DNA of 36,522 nt from Acholeplasmataceae bacterium. Its GTDB lineage: Bacteria > Bacillota_I > Bacilli_A > Acholeplasmatales > Acholeplasmataceae. The translations under genes and the position numbers were made by a program. This document shows positions 8,509 to 15,851 of this stretch, one piece after another. The notes under the pieces were generated by a model. It did no database searches and was not told where the DNA came from. It worked only from the letters and a program-made list of their open reading frames with translations. Location of the stretch: assembly GCA_023264085.1 (NCBI GenBank), contig JALQTF010000011.1:1-36522 (forward strand). The letters are read 5' to 3'. Each line of letters begins with the position of its first letter. Positions within the stretch are counted from its first letter, which is position 1.

Positions 8509-10743
8509 TTACTCACCTCCTGAAGTCAAACTTTGAATGACCGTTTGATGAAACACTTTTTTGTTAAATCTTAATCCTAACCATAATCCTAATAGTGTGA
8601 TCGCCAATACTAAAATAATGTAATCTGAAACACCCATATATTCAATCGTTAAGCCATGATCAGGGACAAACATCACGATTGCATTTAGTATCAAAATTGA
8701 TAATATCAGTCCAATCATTGAAAGTAAAATTTGCTCAATAATAACAAGCATCGATAGCGTTGATTCATGGGCCCCGACGGATCTAAAAATAGAAAAATCT
8801 TTTTTTCTAGCATTCATCATGTTTTTAGTTACTGCATGAATGACAGCATATAGGAAAAGCCCAAGAATGAGTAAAATAATCACTGCAACAATAGCTAATA
8901 TAAACACTAAGAATTCTTGTAAAAATCCTGGGATATTTGCTGGATAGTACACTTTATATACTTGTGCATCCAATGACTCAATAAGTCTTGTTCCAGCGAG
9001 TTGATTCTCAACAGAAACACTTGCAATTGCAGAAGGCAATGATACATATTCTTCTTCGACTTCCAACAATAATGTTTGAATGATCTCATCAAATACCGAT
9101 GTAGATATGCTTCCATAATTAAACTCATTTTCTAATATTCCATTTGCAAAAACCAATGTTTTATTCATTGTCACGGTTTGTGTGAGCGAATCAGCTTGAA
9201 CCTCAACTTCAAGAGACAATGGTGTTTCAAATATATCTTCATTATCTAAATACACATCATAGCCGTTGTATTCAGTTCTCGCATCATAAATAAACACTTC
9301 TTGATTATTGATAGTAATTTGTAAAGAATTCTCAAGCGATTGTTTTACTTGCAATTTAAGACTTTGATCAAGCGATGGTTCTGTAGGATAACTTTGTGAA
9401 AGATAGGCATCTGAAAAATAAATTGTTTGTAAGTCATTATCAATGATACCAACAATTTTAAAATATCCGATACCTGCCTCTTCTAATGCATTTTTATCCC
9501 AATCCCAAATACGATCACTTGTAAGTAAAACTGTTTGATCAATGTCGATACCCCACCAATAATTACTCACAACGATTTCATCCATTGCAATTGGTAATCT
9601 TCCTTCTGAAAGCATGTTTGAAGTTAACATGTGAGCACTATCGTTAAATCTATAATTCATCATATCCATCACTTCATCGTTATTATAAAAAGTGACTAAG
9701 TTAAAACTTGTATCATTATGAAATAATGCGCCATATGCATATACTTTATTCACATCTCTAAAGCTCTCAATGATGTTGATGTCCTCGTTGGTGAGTGGAT
9801 TGCCATCTCTTCTTTCAACAAGGACGCGACTACTCGGTACTGATGGATATGTCCCTGACTGTTCTAACCCTGTTGTACGAAGTCCATATATTTGATTAGA
9901 ATAAACGATCGTAAAAACACTGATCGCAATAAGCATTAAAAACAGCATAAAGAAAAATCTTTTAGGCTGCGCAAATAAGTTTCTCATAGAAAATTTCAAC
10001 AAATCAAAAATATTGAGTTTTTTTGATTTATCTTGTTTTGTTACGGAAACTTCTTGATGTGCTTTTAATTGAATATCTTCGACAACTTCACCATCAGACA
10101 TTTTGATTCTTCTCGTTGCATATGGTGCAACTTGATCAAATTCATGCGTAACAACAATCACGAGTTTATCCTTAGATATGTCATTTAATAAAGACATAAT
10201 TTGTTCAGCGGATGTTTGATCTAAGTTCCCTGTCGGTTCATCACACACGATGATTGGTGTATCTTTGGCAAGTGCTCTCGCAATGACTGCACGCTGCTTT
10301 TGACCACCTGATAATTTTGATGATTTTTGATTTTTTTGTTTTGTAAGTCCTACTTGATCAATAAGTTTTAATGCACGTGCTTTTCTTGCTTTAGAAGGAA
10401 ATCCCTGCAATTCTAGTGCTAACATCACATTTTGTAACACTGTATACGAATCAATAATATTATAGTTTTGAAATACAAAACCAACATTTTCACGACGATA
10501 TGTCTCAAAATCTTTAATTTGATAATGGGACGTTTCTTCAGAGAAAATAAACATTTCTCCTTCTTCATACTTGTCTAATCCAGAAAGTACATTAAGTAAC
10601 GTTGATTTCCCACTTCCTGATTCACCAGTAACTGCAATAAACTCACCCATATGAAACGTGAGTGAGATATGTTTCATCCCAACACTTACATTATTTTCTG
10701 ATTGATAATATTTTGATACTCTTTCTAATCTTAGTGCTTCCAT
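8509..10743 (-). CDS. MacB-like ABC ATPase/FtsX permease fusion
   Basis: A 744-residue partner of the following ABC gene. The ATPase (about 1-225) has [40 protein letters not shown] and VVTHEFD. TM1 is near 263-285 (FFFMLFLMLIAISVFTIVYS). An extracytoplasmic domain of about 330 residues follows, then three TM segments; the last part contains the FtsX-type RKKDFSIFRSVGAHESTL loop. The start ATG has a GGAGG SD. It follows the HAD phosphatase by 36 nt without a terminator, so HAD-ABC-ABC is probably one operon. Substrate not deducible. Confidence 0.88.
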   Translation of the reverse strand: MEALRLERVSKYYQSENNVSVGMKHISLTFHMGEFIAVTGESGSGKSTLLNVLSGLDKYEEGEMFIFSEETSHYQIKDFETYRRENVGFVFQNYNIIDSYTVLQNVMLALELQGFPSKARKARALKLIDQVGLTKQKNQKSSKLSGGQKQRAVIARALAKDTPIIVCDEPTGNLDQTSAEQIMSLLNDISKDKLVIVVTHEFDQVAPYATRRIKMSDGEVVEDIQLKAHQEVSVTKQDKSKKLNIFDLLKFSMRNLFAQPKRFFFMLFLMLIAISVFTIVYSNQIYGLRTTGLEQSGTYPSVPSSRVLVERRDGNPLTNEDINIIESFRDVNKVYAYGALFHNDTSFNLVTFYNNDEVMDMMNYRFNDSAHMLTSNMLSEGRLPIAMDEIVVSNYWWGIDIDQTVLLTSDRIWDWDKNALEEAGIGYFKIVGIIDNDLQTIYFSDAYLSQSYPTEPSLDQSLKLQVKQSLENSLQITINNQEVFIYDARTEYNGYDVYLDNEDIFETPLSLEVEVQADSLTQTVTMNKTLVFANGILENEFNYGSISTSVFDEIIQTLLLEVEEEYVSLPSAIASVSVENQLAGTRLIESLDAQVYKVYYPANIPGFLQEFLVFILAIVAVIILLILGLFLYAVIHAVTKNMMNARKKDFSIFRSVGAHESTLSMLVIIEQILLSMIGLILSILILNAIVMFVPDHGLTIEYMGVSDYIILVLAITLLGLWLGLRFNKKVFHQTVIQSLTSGGE

Positions 10744-10779
10744 GTTTCCTCCATTAAAAAATAATATCCCTTTTGTGTG

Positions 10780-11427
10780 TCAAAGTATTGACATCAAAAC
10801 TTCATCCAAAGTCTTTACATCATTGACTATGTGCATCGGGTTTAATTGAAGTAGTTGATTTTCCGTTCTGTAGCCATAGCTTACGGCAATATGGTCCACA
10901 TTTAATGCTTTTGCTACAATAATATCTGGCTCTGAGTCACCGATATAAATAATATCATCTTTAGAAATATTCATGGCATGACATACATGTAAAATCATAT
11001 CAGGAGCCGGTTTAATAGGAAGTGCATTTGTCATTCCCAACACAACATCAAATATATCTTTAAAGTAATACGCTGATAAAGATTGTACTAAATGATGATA
11101 TTTATTGGAAACAACTGCAAGTTGATAAGATAATTTAAGCTTTTGTAATAATTCAATGATTCCATCATAGATAACAGTTAAATCTTGATGATTGGCATCA
11201 TAATATGCTTGATAAGTATCATGAATCGATTTGACATGATTATCAGATGCTTTAGGTGCACATCTCTTAATCATTTGCATGGCCCCAGATCCAACACTTT
11301 GGCGAACATGATCTACTGATACTTCTTTATATCCAAATGTTTTTAATCCAATATTCACTGCCTGATGAATATCGTAAATGGTATCTAATAAAGTCCCATC
11401 TAAATCAAATATCATTGCTTTTTTCAT
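10780..11427 (-). CDS. HAD-superfamily phosphatase, phosphoglycolate phosphatase-like
   Basis: A 215-residue cytoplasmic hydrolase. Motif I is MIFDLDGTLLDT (Asp8 nucleophile, Asp10). Motif II is VVSNKYHH. The motif III lysine lies in ALPIKPAPD, and motif IV is YIGDSEPDI. An alpha-helical cap (about 18-80) is typical of the Gph/PpaX group; possible substrates are phosphoglycolate, pyrophosphate or sugar phosphates. I chose the ATG at 11425-11427 with a GAGGAAA SD; the longer TTG start at 11439 would lie within that SD region. Probable first gene of the operon that encodes the two ABC fusions. Divergent from tmRNA. Confidence 0.87.
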   Translation of the reverse strand: MKKAMIFDLDGTLLDTIYDIHQAVNIGLKTFGYKEVSVDHVRQSVGSGAMQMIKRCAPKASDNHVKSIHDTYQAYYDANHQDLTVIYDGIIELLQKLKLSYQLAVVSNKYHHLVQSLSAYYFKDIFDVVLGMTNALPIKPAPDMILHVCHAMNISKDDIIYIGDSEPDIIVAKALNVDHIAVSYGYRTENQLLQLNPMHIVNDVKTLDEVLMSIL

Positions 11428-11444
11428 GACTTTCCTCAAGTCAT

Positions 11445-11453
11445 ATTATACCA
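11445..11453 (-). promoter_or_regulatory. Predicted promoter of the HAD-ABC-ABC operon
   Basis: The minus strand reads TGG-TATAAT (-10 at 11445-11450); the leader before the HAD ATG is about 11 nt. Confidence 0.6.
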
Positions 11454-11462
11454 CGATAATGA

Positions 11463-11491
11463 TTGTAAAAATCGTTTATTTCGTGTATAAT
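11463..11491 (+). promoter_or_regulatory. Predicted tmRNA promoter
   Basis: -35 TTGTAA (11463-11468), a 17-bp spacer, -10 TATAAT (11486-11491). The transcript start is expected a few bases before the mature 5' end at 11501. Confidence 0.7.
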
Positions 11492-11500
11492 CATCACGCT

Positions 11501-11841
11501 GGGGATGTTTATGGATTCGTCAGAGTATGAATCTATCATGTTGCGTATCTTGGTTGCTCAAGTAAAAAAGCCGAGGCTAATAACCGGAAACCAAAATTTT
11601 TCTTACGCAGCTTAAGAATAGCAAGCGTGCCAACTAAGTTGTTTGCTTACGACACTTACACGGCTCATAAAGTAAGCGATCTTATTGTTGTTGACATGCT
11701 TCAATAAGATTACTAAATGTCTCGATGTCATCTTTCTTGTTTATTGTTAGGATGTCATTTAAATTCGTCAATAAACTACGTACGTAGACGCATGGTATCA
11801 TCATATTTTGCACAGGGGTTCAACTCCCCTCATCTCCACCA
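11501..11841 (+). ncRNA. ssrA: tmRNA (transfer-messenger RNA)
   Basis: About 341 nt. The tRNA-like ends pair: GGGGATG at the 5' end with CATCTCC before A-CCA (11831-11841). The T arm is AGGGG-TTCAACT-CCCCT. The 5' end GGGGATGTTTATGGATTCG is typical of bacterial tmRNA. A tag frame ending in GCA GCT TAA closes near 11614. The best resume point is GGA preceded by TAACC (compare TAGTC before the E. coli resume codon), which would encode GNQNFSYAA after the charged alanine. The region between 11615 and 11800 would hold the pseudoknots. With SmpB it rescues stalled ribosomes and tags the product for proteolysis. The CCA is encoded. Confidence 0.95.
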
Positions 11842-11854
11842 AAAAAAATAAAAA

Positions 11855-11882
11855 AACACGTCATTGACGTGTTCTTTTTTTA
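11855..11882. terminator. Bidirectional terminator, tmRNA / cotH-like gene
   Basis: AACACGTC-ATT-GACGTGTT with a T run on the plus side and an A run upstream that serves as the T run for the minus strand. Confidence 0.85.
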
Positions 11883-13334
11883 TATGAAGGGTGATCTAAA
11901 CATCGCATCTCGATACCATATCGATCGTTCATATATGAATGTTTTATTCCACAAAATATGATCTGCAAACGATTCAAACTCAACCATGAACATCGGATTT
12001 GGCCACAAATATGTATTAAAATCATTCCATCTTTCAAAATTTTCTTCTGCATAAGGTATTAAAGAGATACCTAAAACTTCTATCAATGTTATAAACTGAG
12101 GTAAAATTTCATTGTAATAATATAGCATTTCTTTTTTAAACATGTCTTGAAATGCATCTAATTCAATAATCGTAAAAAACCATGACATCCTAGGATCAAA
12201 AGCTAAAAAGAAACCTTCAGGATTATAATAATCATCTCCGACATAATCAGCATTCCCTAATGCAAAATCAAAATCCCAAACAGGACCAAATTTTAACAAG
12301 TTACTTTCACGATACATAAATACAGATAATCCCCAAGCATCAACATTTTTAAATAATTCTTGAATGATCATGTATGTTGCCCAATTTTTTAAATCAATGT
12401 CAGGATGAATGATACCGTTTCGTAAATCATTTAAGACATTCTCTAAATACATTTCAATCGTATCAAGTGTTTGAGAATCCAAATTTGCACTTCTTTTTAT
12501 GGCATAAGGTGCGCCATCCACACGAATAAATAAATCATCAGATGGCTCCCAATCAATACGGTGATCAAGTTCTAAGGCAAATGTTAAAGGATCTTCATTC
12601 GATTTGATATATGTACGATCTTCAATCAAAGCATATAATCCCTGGTAATCACCATTGATGTATAAGGATATATACCTTGTATCTTGTGTGATCTCTAAAG
12701 ATAGCATTTTAGCAAGTTGATGGGCTAATACATCTCGCATCAATGATTTGTCTGCTGCCATTCCAATGAGCAAATAATCATGATGTGGTTTTAATCCCAT
12801 CATGTCGATATCTTGATCAAATGATATCCGGTATGATTTTTTATCATACGTAAACCAATTAGAATTTCCTCTTCCACGAATATTTCCTAATGATTCAAAA
12901 AGTTGACTATCATTTTGATAAAGTGAAATCAATGTTTGTGAGAAAGTTTCTTTTTGAATATTTTCAAAATCAACACCATTTAAATGAATTTCATAATTAT
13001 GTTTTGGAGAATATGCACTTAATACATAAATTTGATCAACAATTTTGAATGTATCATCTCTTGCATAAATAATGACTTCAATATCCATAAATTGGTCATA
13101 GATGGGTCGATCAAACGTTTTTAAATCATCTATCATTTGGTCATTTATTTCATACGAAATCGTTGTTCCTTCAAATAAAGGAAGCGTGCTTTCATGTGTG
13201 ACATCTTGATTAATAAAATTCTCAACATGTGGTAAAACCTCTTCTAAAGTATGTCTTGCTGTGAGGTTTTTTTGACAAGAAACAAGAAAAATTGTGATTA
13301 AAATAATAATGCTATTTATTAAAAATGATTTCAT
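11880..13334 (-). CDS. CotH-family lipoprotein (putative extracytoplasmic kinase fold)
   Basis: A 484-residue predicted lipoprotein; the signal peptide ends in the lipobox LVSC (Cys20). CotH motifs in order: RGRGNSNW (about 154-161), KKSYRISFD, LLIGMAADKSLMRDVLAHQLA, YISLYINGDYQGLYALIED, and the catalytic-type segment GPVWDFDFALGN (about 351-362). Bacillus CotH is an atypical protein kinase of the spore coat. Other CotH-domain proteins occur outside spore formers with unknown roles. The lipobox places this one on the outer face of the membrane. The start ATG has an AAGGA SD. A second, divergent CotH-like lipoprotein lies at 25759-27171. Kinase activity is an inference. Confidence 0.85.
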   Translation of the reverse strand: MKSFLINSIIILITIFLVSCQKNLTARHTLEEVLPHVENFINQDVTHESTLPLFEGTTISYEINDQMIDDLKTFDRPIYDQFMDIEVIIYARDDTFKIVDQIYVLSAYSPKHNYEIHLNGVDFENIQKETFSQTLISLYQNDSQLFESLGNIRGRGNSNWFTYDKKSYRISFDQDIDMMGLKPHHDYLLIGMAADKSLMRDVLAHQLAKMLSLEITQDTRYISLYINGDYQGLYALIEDRTYIKSNEDPLTFALELDHRIDWEPSDDLFIRVDGAPYAIKRSANLDSQTLDTIEMYLENVLNDLRNGIIHPDIDLKNWATYMIIQELFKNVDAWGLSVFMYRESNLLKFGPVWDFDFALGNADYVGDDYYNPEGFFLAFDPRMSWFFTIIELDAFQDMFKKEMLYYYNEILPQFITLIEVLGISLIPYAEENFERWNDFNTYLWPNPMFMVEFESFADHILWNKTFIYERSIWYRDAMFRSPFI

Positions 13335-13364
13335 GTATATCCTTTTTTTTGTTCATAAAAAATA

Positions 13365-13373
13365 TGCTATAAT
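13365..13373 (+). promoter_or_regulatory. Predicted promoter, ECF S component-trhO
   Basis: TGC-TATAAT with -10 at 13368-13373. The leader of about 22 nt is too short for a riboswitch. Confidence 0.6.
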
Positions 13374-13401
13374 TGTTTAGAAAAGAAAGTGAGGTCAATT
13401 T

Positions 13402-13911
13402 ATGACAAGTAACATGACACCTTTAAAAGTAATTTATGCCTCGATGTTTTCAGCAATTGTCTTTGTGTTTACGTATATCGGGATTCAAGTACCTGCATTC
13501 GGCGCATTTGGAGGTCTCACTCACATGGGAACGCTTGTGATGTTTTTAATTGCCATTAAATATGGAAAATATTATGGTGCATTATCAGGTGCCATTGGCA
13601 TGACTTTATTTGATTTATTATCTCCTTGGGCTGCTTGGGCACCAGGGACATTTGTTGTGAGAATCATTGCTGGATATGTGTTTGGACTTGTTGCAGAATC
13701 ACCTGAAGGTCAAGGCTTGTCTACATTGAAAAACTGGTTATCGCTTGGTCTTGGTGGAACAGTCATCGTTGTAGGATATTTAGTATTTGAAGCATTTTTC
13801 TTAGGATCTGGTGCTGCAGCATTTAGAAGTATTCCAGGAAATCTATTGCAACTCGTCATTGCAGCTGCAGGGATTTTCATAATTAAATCATTACCTGAAT
13901 TGAGGAAATAA
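13402..13911 (+). CDS. ECF transporter S component, substrate unknown
   Basis: A membrane protein of 169 residues with about five to six hydrophobic segments. The AxxFAxIxF-like first helix, [20 protein letters not shown] and [15 protein letters not shown] match the ECF-type riboflavin-like S-component family (the large family that includes HmpT/PdxU-like proteins). It needs a shared EcfA/A'/T module not seen here. There is no riboswitch in its short leader to reveal the substrate. The stop is one base before trhO, whose SD lies inside its last codons, so the pair is cotranscribed. Confidence 0.8.
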   Translation: MTSNMTPLKVIYASMFSAIVFVFTYIGIQVPAFGAFGGLTHMGTLVMFLIAIKYGKYYGALSGAIGMTLFDLLSPWAAWAPGTFVVRIIAGYVFGLVAESPEGQGLSTLKNWLSLGLGGTVIVVGYLVFEAFFLGSGAAAFRSIPGNLLQLVIAAAGIFIIKSLPELRK

Positions 13912-13912
13912 C

Positions 13913-14824
13913 ATGACATATCAAGTATTATTATATTACCATTATACACCAATTGAAGATCCTGAGTCATTTGCAGAGAAACACTTAAAATACTGTAAGA
14001 AGTTAGGTGTATTGGGTCGAATCATTGTATCTAGTGAAGGTATTAATGGTACACTTTCTGGTAGCATTGAACAAACTAATACATACATGCATGACTTAAA
14101 ATCCATCAAAGGATTTGAAGATATGTCATTTAAAATTGATGTAGAGGATGCTCATGCTTTTAAACGTATTTCTGTAAAAGTAAAAAAAGAAATTGTGAAC
14201 TTAGGTTTAGAAGATGATATTAATCCACATGAACTTACAGGGACTTATCTTGAACCGAAAGATTACTATGAAAAATTAAAAGATCCAAATGTTGTGATTG
14301 TTGATGCAAGAAATAATTATGAATATGATTTAGGACATTTTAGAAACGCCATCAAACCTGATATTAAAAACTTTAGAGATATTCCTTCATGGTTTAGAAA
14401 ACATAAACAATTATTTGAAGGCAAAACCGTACTTACATATTGTACGGGTGGAGTGCGTTGTGAAAAATGGTCTGGATTTTTAAAACGTGAAGGTATTGAA
14501 GACGTTTATCAACTAAAAGGTGGCATTGTTACATATGGAAAAGACCCTGTCGTTCAAGGGGAACTTTGGGACGGCGCATGCTATGTATTTGATTCAAGAA
14601 TTAGTGTGCCTGTGAATAGAGTCAACCCTGTCATTGTTGGTAAAGATCACTTTACTGGTGAACCATGTGAAAGATACATCAACTGTGCCAATCCAGAATG
14701 TAATAAGCAAATTTTGTGTAGTGAAGAAAATGAAATAAAGTACAAAGGCTCATGTTGTGATAGTTGTAGAGAACATCCTCTCAATCGTTATGAGATAAGA
14801 GCATCATCAAGAATATATGATTAA
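13913..14824 (+). CDS. trhO: tRNA uridine(34) hydroxylase TrhO (YceA, rhodanese family)
   Basis: 303 residues. The N-terminal acylphosphatase-like domain (about 1-95) contains [15 protein letters not shown]. The rhodanese domain (about 115-215) contains [14 protein letters not shown] and the active loop [11 protein letters not shown] with Cys177 and Cys183. A C-terminal Cys-rich segment ([15 protein letters not shown] and CCDSC) is typical of the family. TrhO catalyses oxygen-dependent formation of ho5U34 in a set of tRNAs. It is cotranscribed with the preceding ECF S component (1-base gap); no functional link between the two is evident. Confidence 0.92.
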   Translation: MTYQVLLYYHYTPIEDPESFAEKHLKYCKKLGVLGRIIVSSEGINGTLSGSIEQTNTYMHDLKSIKGFEDMSFKIDVEDAHAFKRISVKVKKEIVNLGLEDDINPHELTGTYLEPKDYYEKLKDPNVVIVDARNNYEYDLGHFRNAIKPDIKNFRDIPSWFRKHKQLFEGKTVLTYCTGGVRCEKWSGFLKREGIEDVYQLKGGIVTYGKDPVVQGELWDGACYVFDSRISVPVNRVNPVIVGKDHFTGEPCERYINCANPECNKQILCSEENEIKYKGSCCDSCREHPLNRYEIRASSRIYD

Positions 14825-14851
14825 AGCACGTTATGAACGTGCTTTATTTTT
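14823..14851. terminator. Bidirectional terminator, trhO / MarR-like gene
   Basis: AAAGCACGTT-ATG-AACGTGCTTT followed by ATTTTT. It overlaps the last codons of the minus-strand MarR-like gene. Confidence 0.85.
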
Positions 14852-15763
14852 ATATATTTCTGTGTATTTCTTAATCAATTGATATGTTTGTTCAATTAAA
14901 TCAAATTGTTTTTGGGAAACAGATTGTCTCATTTCTTCATATATGTCTATTCTAAATGACATATAATCTTCAACAATTTTTATTGTGTGAGGTTTTAAAA
15001 TAATATCTAATTTTCTTTTATCAATTTTACCTACTTCTCTATGTATGAAACCTTCTTTATCGAGTTTATGAATAATTGAAGATATGGTTGAAAATTGCAT
15101 AGACGTTTTTTCATTCAATGAAGATGGCTGATTTAATCCTTCTTCCTCAAAAATATAGGATAATGTTAATAGTTTTAATTCGGTGAGGTCTAAATCTAGT
15201 TCATATGTTTGTAAAAAAGATGTTTCTCTTTTGAAGTGATAAAAATAAATTCGATTAAATGCATCATAAATGGTTTCAAAAGAAGGCAAATTGAGCAGAT
15301 TTGGTGTCTTTAATTTAGGTGTTTCTTCTGAAAATGTATTACTAATGTGAATAATCACTTTCAAAAGCTCTAAAAGTTTCAAATTCGAAAATGAAGATTT
15401 TATATATGCTAGTAGCCCTTGATAGTACTCAATTAGTATTTTATAATAAGCGATGCCAACATCATCTAAATCAATTAACATGTGTTTATAATTACTAGGA
15501 TCACGATACCTTTTAATAATTTTATTTTTTTCAAGTATTTTTAAGTGATTTGAAAACGTTGAATGTGTCGCACCAATTTTTTTTGCTAAATTAGAAGAGA
15601 AATTTAATTGTTCTTTTTTTTCTTTTTGAATCGCAAACAATAAATTGATATCTTTAAGTGTCAATGGATAATCAAAACGACTTCTCAAAGACATTAAATA
15701 GTCTTGTTCAACGATTTCATAAAATGATTCATAAATAGGTTGATATAATTTTTTAATTGACAT
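14831..15763 (-). CDS. Tandem MarR-like transcriptional regulator (two wHTH domains)
   Basis: 310 residues, about twice the usual MarR length. Two winged helix-turn-helix regions are visible. The first is at about 35-108, with recognition helix IGATHSTFSNHLKILEKNKI and wing KRYRDPSNYKHMLIDL. The second is at about 190-267, with TSMQFSTISSIIHKLDKEGF and wing REVGKIDKRKLDIIL. Each is flanked by long helices of the kind MarR proteins use for dimerisation. The arrangement suggests a covalent pseudo-dimer. It is monocistronic, with its own extended -10 promoter and a possible operator between -10 and SD, so autoregulation is plausible. No obvious target gene is adjacent. MarR-type is inferred from helix pattern and wing DxRK-like charge, not strict identity. 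Confidence 0.72.
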   Translation of the reverse strand: MSIKKLYQPIYESFYEIVEQDYLMSLRSRFDYPLTLKDINLLFAIQKEKKEQLNFSSNLAKKIGATHSTFSNHLKILEKNKIIKRYRDPSNYKHMLIDLDDVGIAYYKILIEYYQGLLAYIKSSFSNLKLLELLKVIIHISNTFSEETPKLKTPNLLNLPSFETIYDAFNRIYFYHFKRETSFLQTYELDLDLTELKLLTLSYIFEEEGLNQPSSLNEKTSMQFSTISSIIHKLDKEGFIHREVGKIDKRKLDIILKPHTIKIVEDYMSFRIDIYEEMRQSVSQKQFDLIEQTYQLIKKYTEIYKNKARS

Positions 15764-15774
15764 ACGACCTCATT

Positions 15775-15794
15775 AAGTTTACTAAAGAATACTT
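15775..15794. promoter_or_regulatory. Candidate operator in the MarR-like gene leader
   Basis: A 20-bp imperfect palindrome, minus strand AAGTATTCTTTAGTAAACTT (7 of 10 possible pairs), between the -10 and the start codon. Confidence 0.3.
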
Positions 15795-15795
15795 T

Positions 15796-15804
15796 ATTAT
15801 ATCA
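15796..15804 (-). promoter_or_regulatory. Predicted promoter of the MarR-like gene
   Basis: The minus strand reads TGA-TATAAT (-10 at 15796-15801). Confidence 0.6.
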
Positions 15805-15820
15805 TATTCGTAATAATTTA

Positions 15821-15851
15821 ATAAAAAAAATAAAAAGGCTAAGCCTTTTTA
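15821..15851 (-). terminator. Terminator of htpG
   Basis: The minus strand reads AAAAAGGC-TTA-GCCTTTTT followed by a T-rich run. It overlaps the htpG stop codon. Confidence 0.85.

Noticed and set aside
8508-8516. GTG start for the second ABC fusion at 8516
   Set aside because: The GTG lies inside the AGGAGGTGA SD that correctly serves the ATG at 8507.
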